Origin: Syntrophus sp. PtaU1.Bin005
GTDB lineage: Bacteria > Desulfobacterota > Syntrophia > Syntrophales > Syntrophaceae
DNA: 64,000 nucleotides
Direction: 5' to 3'
Assembly: GCA_002067745.1 (NCBI GenBank)
Contig: MVRU01000003.1
Span: forward strand, 30,222-94,221
In this document: positions 20,680 through 30,051 of the stretch, in pieces
Numbering within the stretch: position 1 is the first letter of the stretch
Layout of the letters: the number at the start of each line of letters is the position of its first letter
Translations under genes and position numbers: made by a program
Notes under the pieces: model-generated
Seen by the model: only the letters and a program-made list of their open reading frames with translations
Database searches by the model: none
What the model was told of the DNA's origin: nothing

Positions 20680-20690
20680 TCTCTTCCCTT

Positions 20691-21434
20691 TTATTCCTTT
20701 TCCTTTATAAAATGGCTGAACATTTCAATGGGAACCGGGAAAACCGTCGTCGAGTTGTTCTCCGAGGCGATCTGACTGAGGGTCTGAAGATAACGCAGCT
20801 GGACGGAGATCGGTTGGGTCCTCATCAGAGCCGCCGCCTCAATGAGCTTCTGGGCCGCCTGAAATTCTCCTTCCGCGGAGATGATCTTTGCCCGCCGCTC
20901 TCGTTCCGCTTCAGCCTGCTTGGCCATGGCCCGTTTCATCTCTTCAGGCAGATCGATATGCTTGACCTCCACAAGGGAGACCTTGATTCCCCAGGGGTCC
21001 GTGCTGCGGTCCAGAAATTCCTGCAGCTGAAGATTGATCTTTTCCCTCTCCGACAGCAGCTCATCCAGTTCGACCTGTCCGCAGACGCTCCGAAGGGTGG
21101 TCTGTGAAAGCTGAGAGGTGGCATAGAGGTAGTTCTCCACCTGAATAACCGCGGAGTTGGCGTCCATCACCCGGAAATAAACGACGGCATTCACCTTGAT
21201 CGATACATTGTCCCGCGTAATGACGTCCTGCGGCGGCACGTCCATGGTGATAGTCCGCATGTCAACCTTGACCATCCGGTCGATAACGGGAATGAGAATA
21301 ATAAGCCCCGGACCCTTGACGTTGAGAATCCGCCCAAGCCGGAAGATCACTCCCCGTTCGTATTCATTGAGAACACGAATGGCCGATGCCAGAAACATCA
21401 CCACCAGAACGACAAGAACGATTGGCACGTACAT
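20691..21434 (-). CDS. Slipin / SPFH-band 7 membrane protein
   Basis: 247 aa. One N-terminal hydrophobic segment ([16 protein letters not shown]) is followed by [12 protein letters not shown], the classical stomatin/prohibitin motif, an SPFH domain and a helical coiled-coil tail rich in Ala/Glu/Lys with AAQKLIEAA. It anchors to the cytoplasmic membrane and oligomerises. It lies 22 bp downstream of the NfeD protease gene; the NfeD/slipin pair is a widely conserved functional unit. A good AGGGAGG ribosome site precedes the start. Confidence 0.92.
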   Translation of the reverse strand: MYVPIVLVVLVVMFLASAIRVLNEYERGVIFRLGRILNVKGPGLIILIPVIDRMVKVDMRTITMDVPPQDVITRDNVSIKVNAVVYFRVMDANSAVIQVENYLYATSQLSQTTLRSVCGQVELDELLSEREKINLQLQEFLDRSTDPWGIKVSLVEVKHIDLPEEMKRAMAKQAEAERERRAKIISAEGEFQAAQKLIEAAALMRTQPISVQLRYLQTLSQIASENNSTTVFPVPIEMFSHFIKEKE

Positions 21435-21456
21435 GATTCACCCTCCCTTTTTTTGG

Positions 21457-22749
21457 TTATATTTCCCTGACCTGCATCTTCATCCCTTCAATGCCCTCTA
21501 CCGTGACTTTTTTCCCTTTCGCCACAGGCTTCTCACTCCATGCGTCCCAGTATTCCCCCCTTATAAAGGTCTTGCCGGCATGGTGAATGTCCGTCACAGC
21601 AACGCCCTCCGCACCGATCAGTTCTTCGTAACCGGTGTGCTTTTTCCCCATCTGTGCCTTGACAACCAGACTGACAACAAAGACAAAAAAAGCGGAAACA
21701 ATCACCAGAGTGGGGATCATGACCTTGAAGGATACCCGCAAGGCCGGTTCAGGAGAGTCAAAAAGCAGAAGCGAACCCAGCAGCAGGGAAATGACGCCGC
21801 CCACCGACAGGAGCCCGTGACTGATGATCTTTATTTCCGCGATAAAGAGAATCAGGGCAAAAAGGATCAGGGCAATGCCCGCATAATTCACAGGAAGGGT
21901 CTGCATGGCGAAAAAAGACATGATCAGGGAGATGCCGCCGATCACGCCAGGAAGAATCGCCCCTGGTTGCGCCAGTTCAAAGTAAAGGCCGGCGACACCG
22001 AGAAGAAACAGGAGATAGGCGATATTGGGATCACTGAGGGTCGTGAGGACCTTTTGCCGAAGGTTCATCGGAATTTCCCGGAGCATGGCCCCTTTTGTTT
22101 CCAGAACCCGCACATTTTCGCCAACCCGGACTTCTCGGCCGGAAAGCTGCTCGAGCAGCTCGGTCAAATCCTTGGCAACCAGATCAACGACCCGCGCCTG
22201 GAGAGCCTGATCGGCTGGAATCGATTCGCTCTTGCGCACCGCCCTTTCCACCCATTCCTCGTTTCTCCCCTTCTGCCTGGCAATGCTGATCGCATAGGCA
22301 ACGGCATCGTTTTCCACCTTTTCCATCATGACCTTGTCGCCTCCCCCCCCGATGCCGATGCCGACAGGATGCGCCGCGCCGATGTTGGTACCAGGGGCCA
22401 TGGCCGACACATGGGCCGCCATCGTGATGATCATCCCCGCTGATGCGGCCCTGGCTCCCGAGGGTGAAACATACACAATGACGGGGATCGGCGCCCCCAG
22501 AAGGCCTTTTACAATGTCCCGCATCGCGAGGTCCAGTCCGCCGGGAGTATCCAGAAGAACAACCAGTCCATTTGATCCGGATTTTGCCGCCCCGTCGATG
22601 CCCTGCAGAATGTAATCGGCAACAGGAGGCGTAATGGCGGAATCGATGCGAATAACGTCATAGACAGGCTGCCTTTCCGCGGCAGACAGGAAACCCGTCC
22701 CTCCCAGGATCAGCCACAGGATCAAAAAAAACCGTGCTTTATGTTTCAC
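21457..22749 (-). CDS. NfeD-family membrane serine protease (long form)
   Basis: 430 aa from GTG with AGGAG seven bases upstream. It has a signal peptide ending SAA, then a ClpP-like protease domain with the serine in YVSPSGARAASAG and the candidate general-base lysine in AVRKSES. Four or five membrane segments follow (about 240-370), then a C-terminal OB-fold NfeD domain (LIGAEGVAVTDI...GEYWDAWSEKP). Long-form NfeD proteases cleave the C terminus of their partner stomatin, and the partner gene is immediately downstream. Its start overlaps the end of the UDG gene by 11 bp. Confidence 0.92.
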   Translation of the reverse strand: MKHKARFFLILWLILGGTGFLSAAERQPVYDVIRIDSAITPPVADYILQGIDGAAKSGSNGLVVLLDTPGGLDLAMRDIVKGLLGAPIPVIVYVSPSGARAASAGMIITMAAHVSAMAPGTNIGAAHPVGIGIGGGGDKVMMEKVENDAVAYAISIARQKGRNEEWVERAVRKSESIPADQALQARVVDLVAKDLTELLEQLSGREVRVGENVRVLETKGAMLREIPMNLRQKVLTTLSDPNIAYLLFLLGVAGLYFELAQPGAILPGVIGGISLIMSFFAMQTLPVNYAGIALILFALILFIAEIKIISHGLLSVGGVISLLLGSLLLFDSPEPALRVSFKVMIPTLVIVSAFFVFVVSLVVKAQMGKKHTGYEELIGAEGVAVTDIHHAGKTFIRGEYWDAWSEKPVAKGKKVTVEGIEGMKMQVREI

Positions 22750-23524
22750 CTGAGTTCTCCTCTCCGAGGACTTTCATGATCTTTTGCACATCTTCCCACG
22801 CCTGCTTTTTGGCCGCCGGATTCCGCAGAAGATAGGCGGGATGGTAGGTCGGCATCAGTGGGATTCCGTGATAATCATGGAAGCGACCACGCAGCACGGT
22901 AATGGGCGTGCCTTTCTTTTTCAGCAGTGTCTGGGCCGCGAAGGTTCCCAGGGCACAGATAACCCGGGGGCGGATAGCCTCCAGCTGCTGCACCAGATGG
23001 GGCTCACAGGCCGCGATTTCCTCCGGCAGGGGGTTCCGGTTTCCCGGAGGGCGGCATTTCAGGATGTTGCAGATGTAGACGTTTTCCCGCTTCAGCCCCA
23101 TGGCATCGATAATCCGGGTCAGAAGCTTTCCGGCACGTCCGACAAAGGGCCTTCCCTGCAGATCCTCTTCAGCGCCCGGCGCCTCCCCCACGAAGACCAG
23201 CTCCGCGCAGGGACTCCCCTCTCCGAAGACGAGATTCCTTCTTGTTTTTCCCAAAGAACAGAGGGAGCAGTGTTCCACATCCCGGAATATCTCATCGAGA
23301 GATCGACCGTTTTGAGCTGATCCTTCCCCGATGCTCAATGCACCCGGCACTGCAGACGTTTCTTTTTCGGGAACAGGAGGCTCTTTCCCGGGCGGCGTCG
23401 TTTTCTCTGCCCCCACGGCCAGCCATGACAGGGGGCGATGCAGATCCCGCTCAAGCTCAAGCTGGCTCCTGAGTGAGCGGACGAGCGTCAACAGCTCCTC
23501 TCTTAAACGATCGGTTTCCATCAT
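22739..23524 (-). CDS. Type-4 uracil-DNA glycosylase (4Fe-4S)
   Basis: 261 aa. The first 80 residues are a low-complexity linker and coiled part. The UDG fold follows, with motif 1 [17 protein letters not shown] and motif 3 [12 protein letters not shown]. Four cysteines C86, C89, C157 and C173 have exactly the spacing of family-4 enzymes and should bind a 4Fe-4S cluster. It removes uracil from DNA. The gene is 10 bp after coaBC on the same strand and overlaps nfeD by 11 bp, so all three are probably one transcript. Confidence 0.93.
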   Translation of the reverse strand: MMETDRLREELLTLVRSLRSQLELERDLHRPLSWLAVGAEKTTPPGKEPPVPEKETSAVPGALSIGEGSAQNGRSLDEIFRDVEHCSLCSLGKTRRNLVFGEGSPCAELVFVGEAPGAEEDLQGRPFVGRAGKLLTRIIDAMGLKRENVYICNILKCRPPGNRNPLPEEIAACEPHLVQQLEAIRPRVICALGTFAAQTLLKKKGTPITVLRGRFHDYHGIPLMPTYHPAYLLRNPAAKKQAWEDVQKIMKVLGEENSGET

Positions 23525-23534
23525 TAAAATGATC

Positions 23535-24806
23535 TTATTGAAGCCTGTTTTTCCCGCCGGCGGTCTTCCAGAGAGACAATAAGGACTCCGTCTTCTGTTC
23601 GGGTTGACTGCGGCGGCGTTCCCGAATTTCCCGGACTTTGTCCAGGATGACTCCAGCCGCCTCCATCTTATCCATTAGCGGCAGCTCCTGCATCTCCCCA
23701 TCCCGGTCCAGAATCGTGATGATATTGGTATCTCCCTGAAAGCCGGCCCCCTCTTTCGTGACGTCATTGGCCACGATGAAGTCCATGTTCTTGGCCACCA
23801 TCTTTCCAATGGCGTGTTCAACAAGATGTTCGGACTCCATGGCAAATCCGACCAGGATCCGGTCCTCCTTCTTTGCTCCGATTTCATGAATGATATCGGG
23901 GTTTCGTTCCAGCTTCACGGTCAAGTCTTCATTTTTTTTCTTGATTTTCTGATCCTGCCTGACCGCCGGCCTGTAATCGGCCACCGCTGCGGCCTTGATC
24001 ACCACCGTCGCTTCCGGAAGGGCAGCCATTACGGCATCCCGCATTTCCCTTGCCGACGAGACGGAGACATGGAAAACTCCGGCAGGAATAGGCAGCTGCA
24101 CCGGGCCGCTGACGAGGGTCACGGTTGCCCCCCTCCGACGGGCCATTGTGGCGACCGCATAGCCCATTTTTCCGGAAGAGTAGTTGGTAATGAAGCGGAC
24201 GGGATCAAAAGGTTCCCGGGTAGGCCCTGCCGTGACCAGGACATGCTCATCGACCATATCCTTGACCGTCAACAGAGATTCGATTTCCTCCAGGATTTTC
24301 GGAATTTCCGGAAGTCTGCCCTTTCCCGATGTGCCGCAGGCCAATTCGCCTGCCGCGGGCTCCAGGACATGATATCCGTACCCGGCCAGCTTCCGGACCT
24401 GCTCCTGGACGATGGCGTTCTCATACATGTTGACATTCATGGCCGGACAGATCAAGACCGGCGACCTTGTGGCCATGACCGTCGTTGTCAGGAGGTCATC
24501 GGCGATTCCCGAGGCGATCTTCCCGATCACATTGGCCGTTGCCGGAACGATGACCAAAAGATCCGCATAATCGGCTAGGGCGATGTGCGCAATCTCATAA
24601 TCTTTAATGGTATCAAACATATCCAGAAACACGGGGCCTCCCGACAGGGTCTGCATCGTGAGCGGAGTGATGAATTCCCGGGCATGGCGGGTCATGACAA
24701 CCTTGACTTCCGCTCCCCCCTTCACCAGCTGCCTGGTCAGCTCCGCAGCTTTATAGGCTGCGATTCCCCCGGTTATTCCCAGTATGATTTTCCTGTTTTT
24801 CAGCAT
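23535..24806 (-). CDS. coaBC: Bifunctional phosphopantothenoylcysteine decarboxylase / synthetase
   Basis: 423 aa. The N-terminal flavoprotein decarboxylase (CoaC) has GITGGIAAYKAAEL, the PATANVIGKIASGIADDLLTT stretch and the catalytic AMNVNM motif. The C-terminal synthetase (CoaB) has TAGPTREPFDPVRFITN, SSGKMGYA and KAAAVADYRP. It makes 4'-phosphopantetheine for coenzyme A. A good promoter (24861-24889) precedes it, and it heads the coaBC/UDG/nfeD/slipin string. About 20 extra C-terminal residues are not conserved. Confidence 0.96.
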   Translation of the reverse strand: MLKNRKIILGITGGIAAYKAAELTRQLVKGGAEVKVVMTRHAREFITPLTMQTLSGGPVFLDMFDTIKDYEIAHIALADYADLLVIVPATANVIGKIASGIADDLLTTTVMATRSPVLICPAMNVNMYENAIVQEQVRKLAGYGYHVLEPAAGELACGTSGKGRLPEIPKILEEIESLLTVKDMVDEHVLVTAGPTREPFDPVRFITNYSSGKMGYAVATMARRRGATVTLVSGPVQLPIPAGVFHVSVSSAREMRDAVMAALPEATVVIKAAAVADYRPAVRQDQKIKKKNEDLTVKLERNPDIIHEIGAKKEDRILVGFAMESEHLVEHAIGKMVAKNMDFIVANDVTKEGAGFQGDTNIITILDRDGEMQELPLMDKMEAAGVILDKVREIRERRRSQPEQKTESLLSLWKTAGGKNRLQ

Positions 24807-25213
24807 TTTTGTCGATCCCTCTAATAAGTACCCGTAATTACGTATATTTACAGAAATCAGACTATAGCAGTTCTAGGTGGCAAGTTCAAGGAATTATTCG
24901 CCTGATCACCGACGCGTCTCGTTCTGTAAAGGGATCCGCCGGTTCAACCAATCCGGATCTCGAACCGCCTTCGTTACGTGAACTCCCTCCTGTAACCGAT
25001 CGGCTTCGATTCGAACCAGAAGGGACATTTTCATCTTGTCCTCAGGCAGTCGGTTATGCTTAAATCACGCCTTATCTTCTTCAAGGGATCTGATGGTCAT
25101 GGGGTGTTCATCCCGGTCTTCCTGAGTTTCGGAACCGGGGTGCGCCGACATCGGGAATAAGACATGAAACAAAAACCGTCATCTTCTATAACGTTTCCTC
25201 CAAAACCGACGTC
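24807..25213. other. Intergenic region coaBC / radical SAM gene
   Basis: 407 bp between divergent genes. It holds the coaBC promoter on the minus strand. On the plus side are an interrupted hairpin at 25112-25139 (CCCGGT...ACCGGG extended by TCC/GGA) and a weaker CGGTTC/GAACCG pair. No known riboswitch was recognised. The open frame at 24809-25063 has no ribosome site or family resemblance. Confidence 0.5.
24861..24889 (-). promoter_or_regulatory. Promoter of coaBC
   Basis: On the minus strand TTGAAC (24884-24889), a 17-bp spacer and TATAGT (24861-24866). It ends about 55 bases before the coaBC start. Confidence 0.6.
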
Positions 25214-26596
25214 ATGAGAAACGCAAACGTCCTGCTGATCAACCCCTGGATCTATGACTTTGCCGCCTATGACTTCTGGAGCAAGCCGCTGGGTCTCTTG
25301 TACCTGGCCGGCATCCTGCGGAAAAATTCCATTTCTGTCCAGCTCATCGACTGCCTGAATCCGCTCCATCCAGGATTGAGTGACGACAGCGGTATCAGGA
25401 AACCGAAAAGAAAAGGCTTCGGACAGGGTCAGTATCCCAGGGAGGTCATCGCCAAACCCGACCCCCTGCAGGGCATACCGCGCAACTATCACCGCTATGG
25501 CATTTCACCGCGTCTTTTAAGGCAGGAGCTGCATTCCTGCGCCTCTCCCGATCTGATTCTGGTCTCCTCCATGATGACGTACTGGTATCCGGGGGTGTTC
25601 GATGTCATCAGGATTGTCAAGGAACTTCTTCCCGGAGTTCCCGTTCTCCTCGGTGGCAACTATGCCACCCTCTGTCCGGAGCATGCGTTGCGTTCGGGTG
25701 CCGATCACGTCCTTCCAGGAGAAGGGGAGCAGCATCTTCGATTCATCATTGAGGAACTGCTTCGACAGGAGATCACATTCCTCCCGGATCCAGCCGACCT
25801 GGACACGCTGCCCTATCCCGCTTTCGATTTGCTGCCTTACAAAGGCCAGCTTCCCATCATGACATCCCGGGGATGCCCGTTCCGCTGCGTGTATTGCGCC
25901 TCCCACATCCTGAACAGCGGCTTCCGGCGGCGCTCCCCCGGACGGGTGGCCGAGGAAATCGCTTTCTGGAACCGTCGATTCGGGATTTCACACTTTTCCT
26001 TTTATGACGACGCCTTTCTGATGGATCCTGAGGAAATGGCCGTTCCCCTGATGGAAGAGCTGATCCGAATGGGGCTGTCCTGCCAGTTCCATTGCCCGAA
26101 CGGCCTTCACCTGCGCAGTATCGATGAGAAAATCGGCAGGTTGATGCTCCGCTCGGGTTTCCGCACCCTCCGCTTCGGCTTCGAAACGTCTGACGCCGGT
26201 CAGCAGGTTCGAACCGGGGGGAAAGTATCGAACGCACATCTGGAGAGGGCCGTGTCCTGCCTCAAGCAAGCCGGGTACAAGGCTTCAGAGATCGGGATGT
26301 ATCTCCTCTGCGGACTGCCGGGGCAGACAGCCCAGGAGGTGGAGGAAAGCATCCGTTTTGTTCTTTCCTACGGTGCGAAGCCCATACTGGCTGAATTCTC
26401 GCCGATTCCCGGAACCGGTTTATGGAACCGATCCGTTTCCGCCTCGCCTTACGATCTCGTCAACGAACCCCTCTTTCACAACAACACCCTTCTTCCCTGC
26501 CGCCATGAACACTTTACCTATGACGACTACCGAAGGCTGAAATCCATGATTCGGTCCTACGGGAAGACGGTTTCTCCGCCTCTTGCCGCCCTGTGA
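25214..26596 (+). CDS. Radical SAM protein with cobalamin-binding-type N-terminus
   Basis: 460 aa. The N-terminal part (NVLLINPW, GLLYLAGILR, SSMMTYWYPG, LGGNYATL) is a B12-binding-type Rossmann domain of class B radical SAM enzymes, though the DxHxxG cobalamin signature is not evident. The radical SAM core has CPFRCVYC, then FYDDAF and CGLPGQT. It is likely cytoplasmic and iron-sulfur dependent; substrate unknown. The start has no clear Shine-Dalgarno, so the true start could be elsewhere. It stands alone, divergent from coaBC. Confidence 0.8.
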   Translation: MRNANVLLINPWIYDFAAYDFWSKPLGLLYLAGILRKNSISVQLIDCLNPLHPGLSDDSGIRKPKRKGFGQGQYPREVIAKPDPLQGIPRNYHRYGISPRLLRQELHSCASPDLILVSSMMTYWYPGVFDVIRIVKELLPGVPVLLGGNYATLCPEHALRSGADHVLPGEGEQHLRFIIEELLRQEITFLPDPADLDTLPYPAFDLLPYKGQLPIMTSRGCPFRCVYCASHILNSGFRRRSPGRVAEEIAFWNRRFGISHFSFYDDAFLMDPEEMAVPLMEELIRMGLSCQFHCPNGLHLRSIDEKIGRLMLRSGFRTLRFGFETSDAGQQVRTGGKVSNAHLERAVSCLKQAGYKASEIGMYLLCGLPGQTAQEVEESIRFVLSYGAKPILAEFSPIPGTGLWNRSVSASPYDLVNEPLFHNNTLLPCRHEHFTYDDYRRLKSMIRSYGKTVSPPLAAL

Positions 26597-26775
26597 TCCT
26601 TCGCTGAAAGGATTGCTCCTGTTTCCCTTCATTTTTCCTGTTGCTCTTGAACAAAATCCCGGATAGTATACGCGATTTATGATATGCGGCAACGAACAAC
26701 AGGAAGGAGTCCCGCGGAAAAGCATCTCCAAGGGAAAGGGGAGCGTTTACGGGCTATTTTGGAGACAATCGTCCC

Positions 26776-27006
26776 ATGCTGACCTTTTGGCTGAAAACGG
26801 TGTGCGTCGGCTGTGCTTCACTGTTTTTTTTCCTCATGGGAATAGACAATCTGATCCATGCCTATTCGTTGACAAATCCGCACATGTTTATTGTATACTT
26901 TTTCTCGTCGAACCTGATTATCCTGATCAGCTTCACCGGCCTGCTTTTTTCCGTTTTCCGCATTGTCACCTTCATCAAAAAAAGGGGATCAAACCGTGAT
27001 GAATAG
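26776..27006 (+). CDS. Small two-TM membrane protein, unknown
   Basis: 76 aa with two hydrophobic helices (about residues 9-28 and 37-62) and a basic tail KKRGSNRDE. Not recognised. Its stop overlaps the start of the M16 peptidase gene by eight bases, so translation may be coupled. A GGAG lies about 11 bases before the ATG. Its position just ahead of a secreted peptidase pair suggests an accessory envelope role, but this is inference only. Confidence 0.55.
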   Translation: MLTFWLKTVCVGCASLFFFLMGIDNLIHAYSLTNPHMFIVYFFSSNLIILISFTGLLFSVFRIVTFIKKRGSNRDE

Positions 27007-28516
27007 AATCGCCCGAACCCGTCTTTACAGCTTCCTCTTTTCCGCCGTGGTTTGCTGCCCGGCGCTTCTTCTTTGTCTTTCTGATTCTTCCTGCGCCTAC
27101 GACCTCGAAAAGCAGGTTAAAACATATACCCTGGAAAACGGCCTGAGGATTTTGATGGTGAAAAGGGATTTCAGCCCCACCGTCTCCTTGTACATCCGCC
27201 ATAAGGTCGGGGCCGCTGACGAGCAGAGCGGAAAGACAGGGACCGCCCATTTCCTGGAGCACATGCTTTTCAAGGGCACCCGCACCATAGGCACGAAGAA
27301 TTACGGGCGCGAAAAACGCATCCTCGATGAAATCGCCCGGACCGGAGACGCCCTGGACCAGGAGAGAAGAAAGGGAGAAAAGGGGGACCCTTCCAAGATG
27401 AACTCTTTTCAGATCCGACTGGACGAGCTTGAGAATGAGCAGCGGACCCTTGTCCTTTCCAACGAGATAGACCGGCTCTACTCCGAAAACGGCGCTGAGG
27501 CGCTTAATGCTTCGACAAGCCAGGACGTCACGACCTACCAGGTAAGTTTACCGGCCAATAAACTGGAGCTCTGGGCCAGGATCGAATCGGAACGGATGAT
27601 GGCGCCGGTGTTTCGGGAGTTCTACGCCGAGCGGAAGGTCATCATGGAAGAGCGCCGGCAGAGCATCGAGTCCGACCCCGACGGAAAGCTCATGGAGCAG
27701 TTTCTCGCAGCAGCCTTTATAGCCCATCCCTATGGGCGTCCGATTCTGGGCTGGCCTTACGACATGAGCTATCTGAGTATCAAAGATCTGGATGGTTTCC
27801 TGAAACAATACCATACTCCCAGCAACACCGTCATTGCCGTCGTCGGAAATATTCACCATCAGGATGTCCTGCGGCTGATTACAAACTATTTCGGGCCGAT
27901 CCCCGCCGGGGAACCACCCGAATCACGGATTACGGAGGAGCCCCCGCAACTGGGGGAACGAAGAATCGCCGTTTCATTTGACGCCAATCCAAGACTGGTC
28001 ATGGGATTTCACAAACCCACCCTTCCGTCGCATGATGATTATGTCTTCGACGTGATCCAGGCACTTCTGACCGATGGAAGGGTCTCTCGGCTCCACAAGG
28101 TCCTGGTGGAGGAAAAGGCTGTGGCGGAAAGTGTCCGTTCGGCAAGCAGCATGCCGGGAACCCGCTATCCGAATCTATTTACACTGTTCGCCACGCCTCG
28201 TCATCCCCATTCCCTCGCTGAACTGGAGGAGGCCTTGATGATCGAACTGGAGCGGCTGAAAAAGGAACCGGTTTCAGACCGCGAACTGGAGCGTATTAAA
28301 AATTCCCTCAAAGCCTCATTTGTGCGCAGCCTGGATTCGAATGCGGAACTGGCCAGCATGCTCTCCTATTTCGAAACGGTTGCCGGAGACTATCGCTACA
28401 TTGTTGAGCACCTGAAGATCATAGACAAAATCACACCGGATGACCTGATGAGAGTGGCCAGGCAGTATTTTACGCAGAACAACAAAACCATCGCCTTGCT
28501 TTCAAAAACCCCTTAG
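26999..28516 (+). CDS. M16 family zinc metallopeptidase (active subunit)
   Basis: 505 aa from MNRIARTRLYSF, a signal peptide with a cysteine-rich hydrophobic core. The inverted zinc motif HFLEH (H84, E87, H88) is intact and the downstream glutamate lies in the KVIMEERR helix. The NAxTSxD signature appears at 170-176, about 80 residues after the zinc motif instead of about 30; the extra stretch is charged and helical. It is probably periplasmic or membrane-associated. The next gene is a related protein without the zinc motif, as in two-subunit M16 enzymes. The start overlaps the small membrane gene. Confidence 0.88.
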   Translation: MNRIARTRLYSFLFSAVVCCPALLLCLSDSSCAYDLEKQVKTYTLENGLRILMVKRDFSPTVSLYIRHKVGAADEQSGKTGTAHFLEHMLFKGTRTIGTKNYGREKRILDEIARTGDALDQERRKGEKGDPSKMNSFQIRLDELENEQRTLVLSNEIDRLYSENGAEALNASTSQDVTTYQVSLPANKLELWARIESERMMAPVFREFYAERKVIMEERRQSIESDPDGKLMEQFLAAAFIAHPYGRPILGWPYDMSYLSIKDLDGFLKQYHTPSNTVIAVVGNIHHQDVLRLITNYFGPIPAGEPPESRITEEPPQLGERRIAVSFDANPRLVMGFHKPTLPSHDDYVFDVIQALLTDGRVSRLHKVLVEEKAVAESVRSASSMPGTRYPNLFTLFATPRHPHSLAELEEALMIELERLKKEPVSDRELERIKNSLKASFVRSLDSNAELASMLSYFETVAGDYRYIVEHLKIIDKITPDDLMRVARQYFTQNNKTIALLSKTP

Positions 28517-28534
28517 AATGAAAAACCTTCAGCC

Positions 28535-29965
28535 ATGAAAACACTCTTACTGATCCTGAACATGATATTCGTAATCACCTTTACCTGCCATGGCGTCGCC
28601 CCGGCCTCGTCCGCCGAGCCCGACACTCTGATTCCCCCGGAGCGTCTGCACTATGCGCCTCTCAAGTTTCAGATTCCCCGGGCGGAAATAGCGGCGCTGG
28701 CCAACGGCATCCCCCTTTACATCGCCGAGGATCATGAGCTGCCTCTCGTAAAACTGACGGCCCTGGTCAGGGCTGGAATCGCTCACGATCCGTCGGGGAA
28801 GGAAGGTCTTGCCGATCTCGTGGGCGGTGTGCTGCTGACGGGCGGCACACAGCTTCTCTCCGGGGATGAAATCGATGAAGCGCTTGCCTTTATGGCTGCG
28901 GATATTGACTGCGGCGTCTACCTGGAATACACCCTCCTGACCCTCTCCGTCCTGAGGAAGGACTTGGACAGGGCTCTTGAGATCTTTGCATCGATCCTGA
29001 GAAATCCCGTTTTTGAGAAAGAAAAGTTTGCAACGGCCAAAAACCTGGACATCGAGGAACTGAGAAGGATACCTGACGATCCTCAGAATCTCGCCTTTCG
29101 CACCTATCGCAAGCTCCTGTACAGGGGCGATCCCCGGGGCAGACTTTCAACCCTTCAATCCCTTGAAAGGATTGCCCGAACAGATCTCCTGAACTACCAC
29201 CGGGCTCATTTCACCCCGGGAAACATCCTGCTGTCTGTTTCCGGCGACATCACCGGAAAGGAAGCCTTGTCCCTGCTGAATCGCTGTTTGGGCGACTGGC
29301 AGGAGATCAATCCCGGCATGACGGCCCTTCCCCCGCCTCGAAGGGAGACCGAGGCATCCTTGACGCTCCTTCCCAAGGAGACGCCGCAATCCGTCATTAT
29401 TTATGGCTCTTTCGCCCCCCCGATATCCTCCCCGGACTGTTATCCCTTTACCGTCCTGGATTTCATTCTGGGAAGCGGCGGCTTTCAATCCCGGATGTTT
29501 CAGGAGATTCGAACCAATCGCGGGCTTGCATACAGTTCGGGAAGCTTTTATCAGGCGAGAAGGGATTATGGGATCTTCGAGGCCTATGTCTTCACGAAGG
29601 CGGAATCCACCGCTCAAGTCCTGGGTCTGATAAAGGAGATTATACGAGAGTTCCAGGAAAAAGAGGTCGGCACCGGGGAATTGCAATGGGCCAAAAACGC
29701 CATTGCCAACAATTTCATTTTTACGTTCAAAACCGCGGATGATGTGGCCCTTCAACAGATGATGCTTGAATACAAAGGTCTTCCCGGCAGTTTTCTGGAG
29801 GAATACCCCGACAGGATTGCAGCCGTCGGAGCCGAAGATGTCAGGCGGGTCGCGGCAGCATATCTTGATCCGCAGAAATCGGTGATTCTCGTGCTTGGTC
29901 CGGAAAAGGAATTCGATGCCCCCCTTTCCAGGTTCGGAACGGTAAACCGGGAAGACGCCTTTTAG
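28535..29965 (+). CDS. M16 family peptidase-like protein, inactive partner
   Basis: 476 aa with a signal peptide. The fold follows the active subunit, but the HxxEH position reads LADLVGG, so it cannot bind catalytic zinc there. The C-terminal half retains the substrate-side region including RTNRGLAYSSGSFYQ, the conserved R/Y motif of non-catalytic M16 subunits. It should pair with the preceding active protein, 18 bp upstream, to form a heterodimeric clam-shell protease. No strong Shine-Dalgarno is seen, consistent with coupling to the upstream gene. Confidence 0.87.
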   Translation: MKTLLLILNMIFVITFTCHGVAPASSAEPDTLIPPERLHYAPLKFQIPRAEIAALANGIPLYIAEDHELPLVKLTALVRAGIAHDPSGKEGLADLVGGVLLTGGTQLLSGDEIDEALAFMAADIDCGVYLEYTLLTLSVLRKDLDRALEIFASILRNPVFEKEKFATAKNLDIEELRRIPDDPQNLAFRTYRKLLYRGDPRGRLSTLQSLERIARTDLLNYHRAHFTPGNILLSVSGDITGKEALSLLNRCLGDWQEINPGMTALPPPRRETEASLTLLPKETPQSVIIYGSFAPPISSPDCYPFTVLDFILGSGGFQSRMFQEIRTNRGLAYSSGSFYQARRDYGIFEAYVFTKAESTAQVLGLIKEIIREFQEKEVGTGELQWAKNAIANNFIFTFKTADDVALQQMMLEYKGLPGSFLEEYPDRIAAVGAEDVRRVAAAYLDPQKSVILVLGPEKEFDAPLSRFGTVNREDAF

Positions 29966-30051
29966 CGAGCGGCTGGTTTCCGACCCGTTACGATGGGCGT
30001 TCCTTTTTACCCAGGGGGATATTTATAACACATGAGGGAGATGATGAATAA

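Noticed and set aside
24809..25063. 84-codon plus-strand open frame in the coaBC gap
   Set aside because: No ribosome site and it covers the coaBC promoter.
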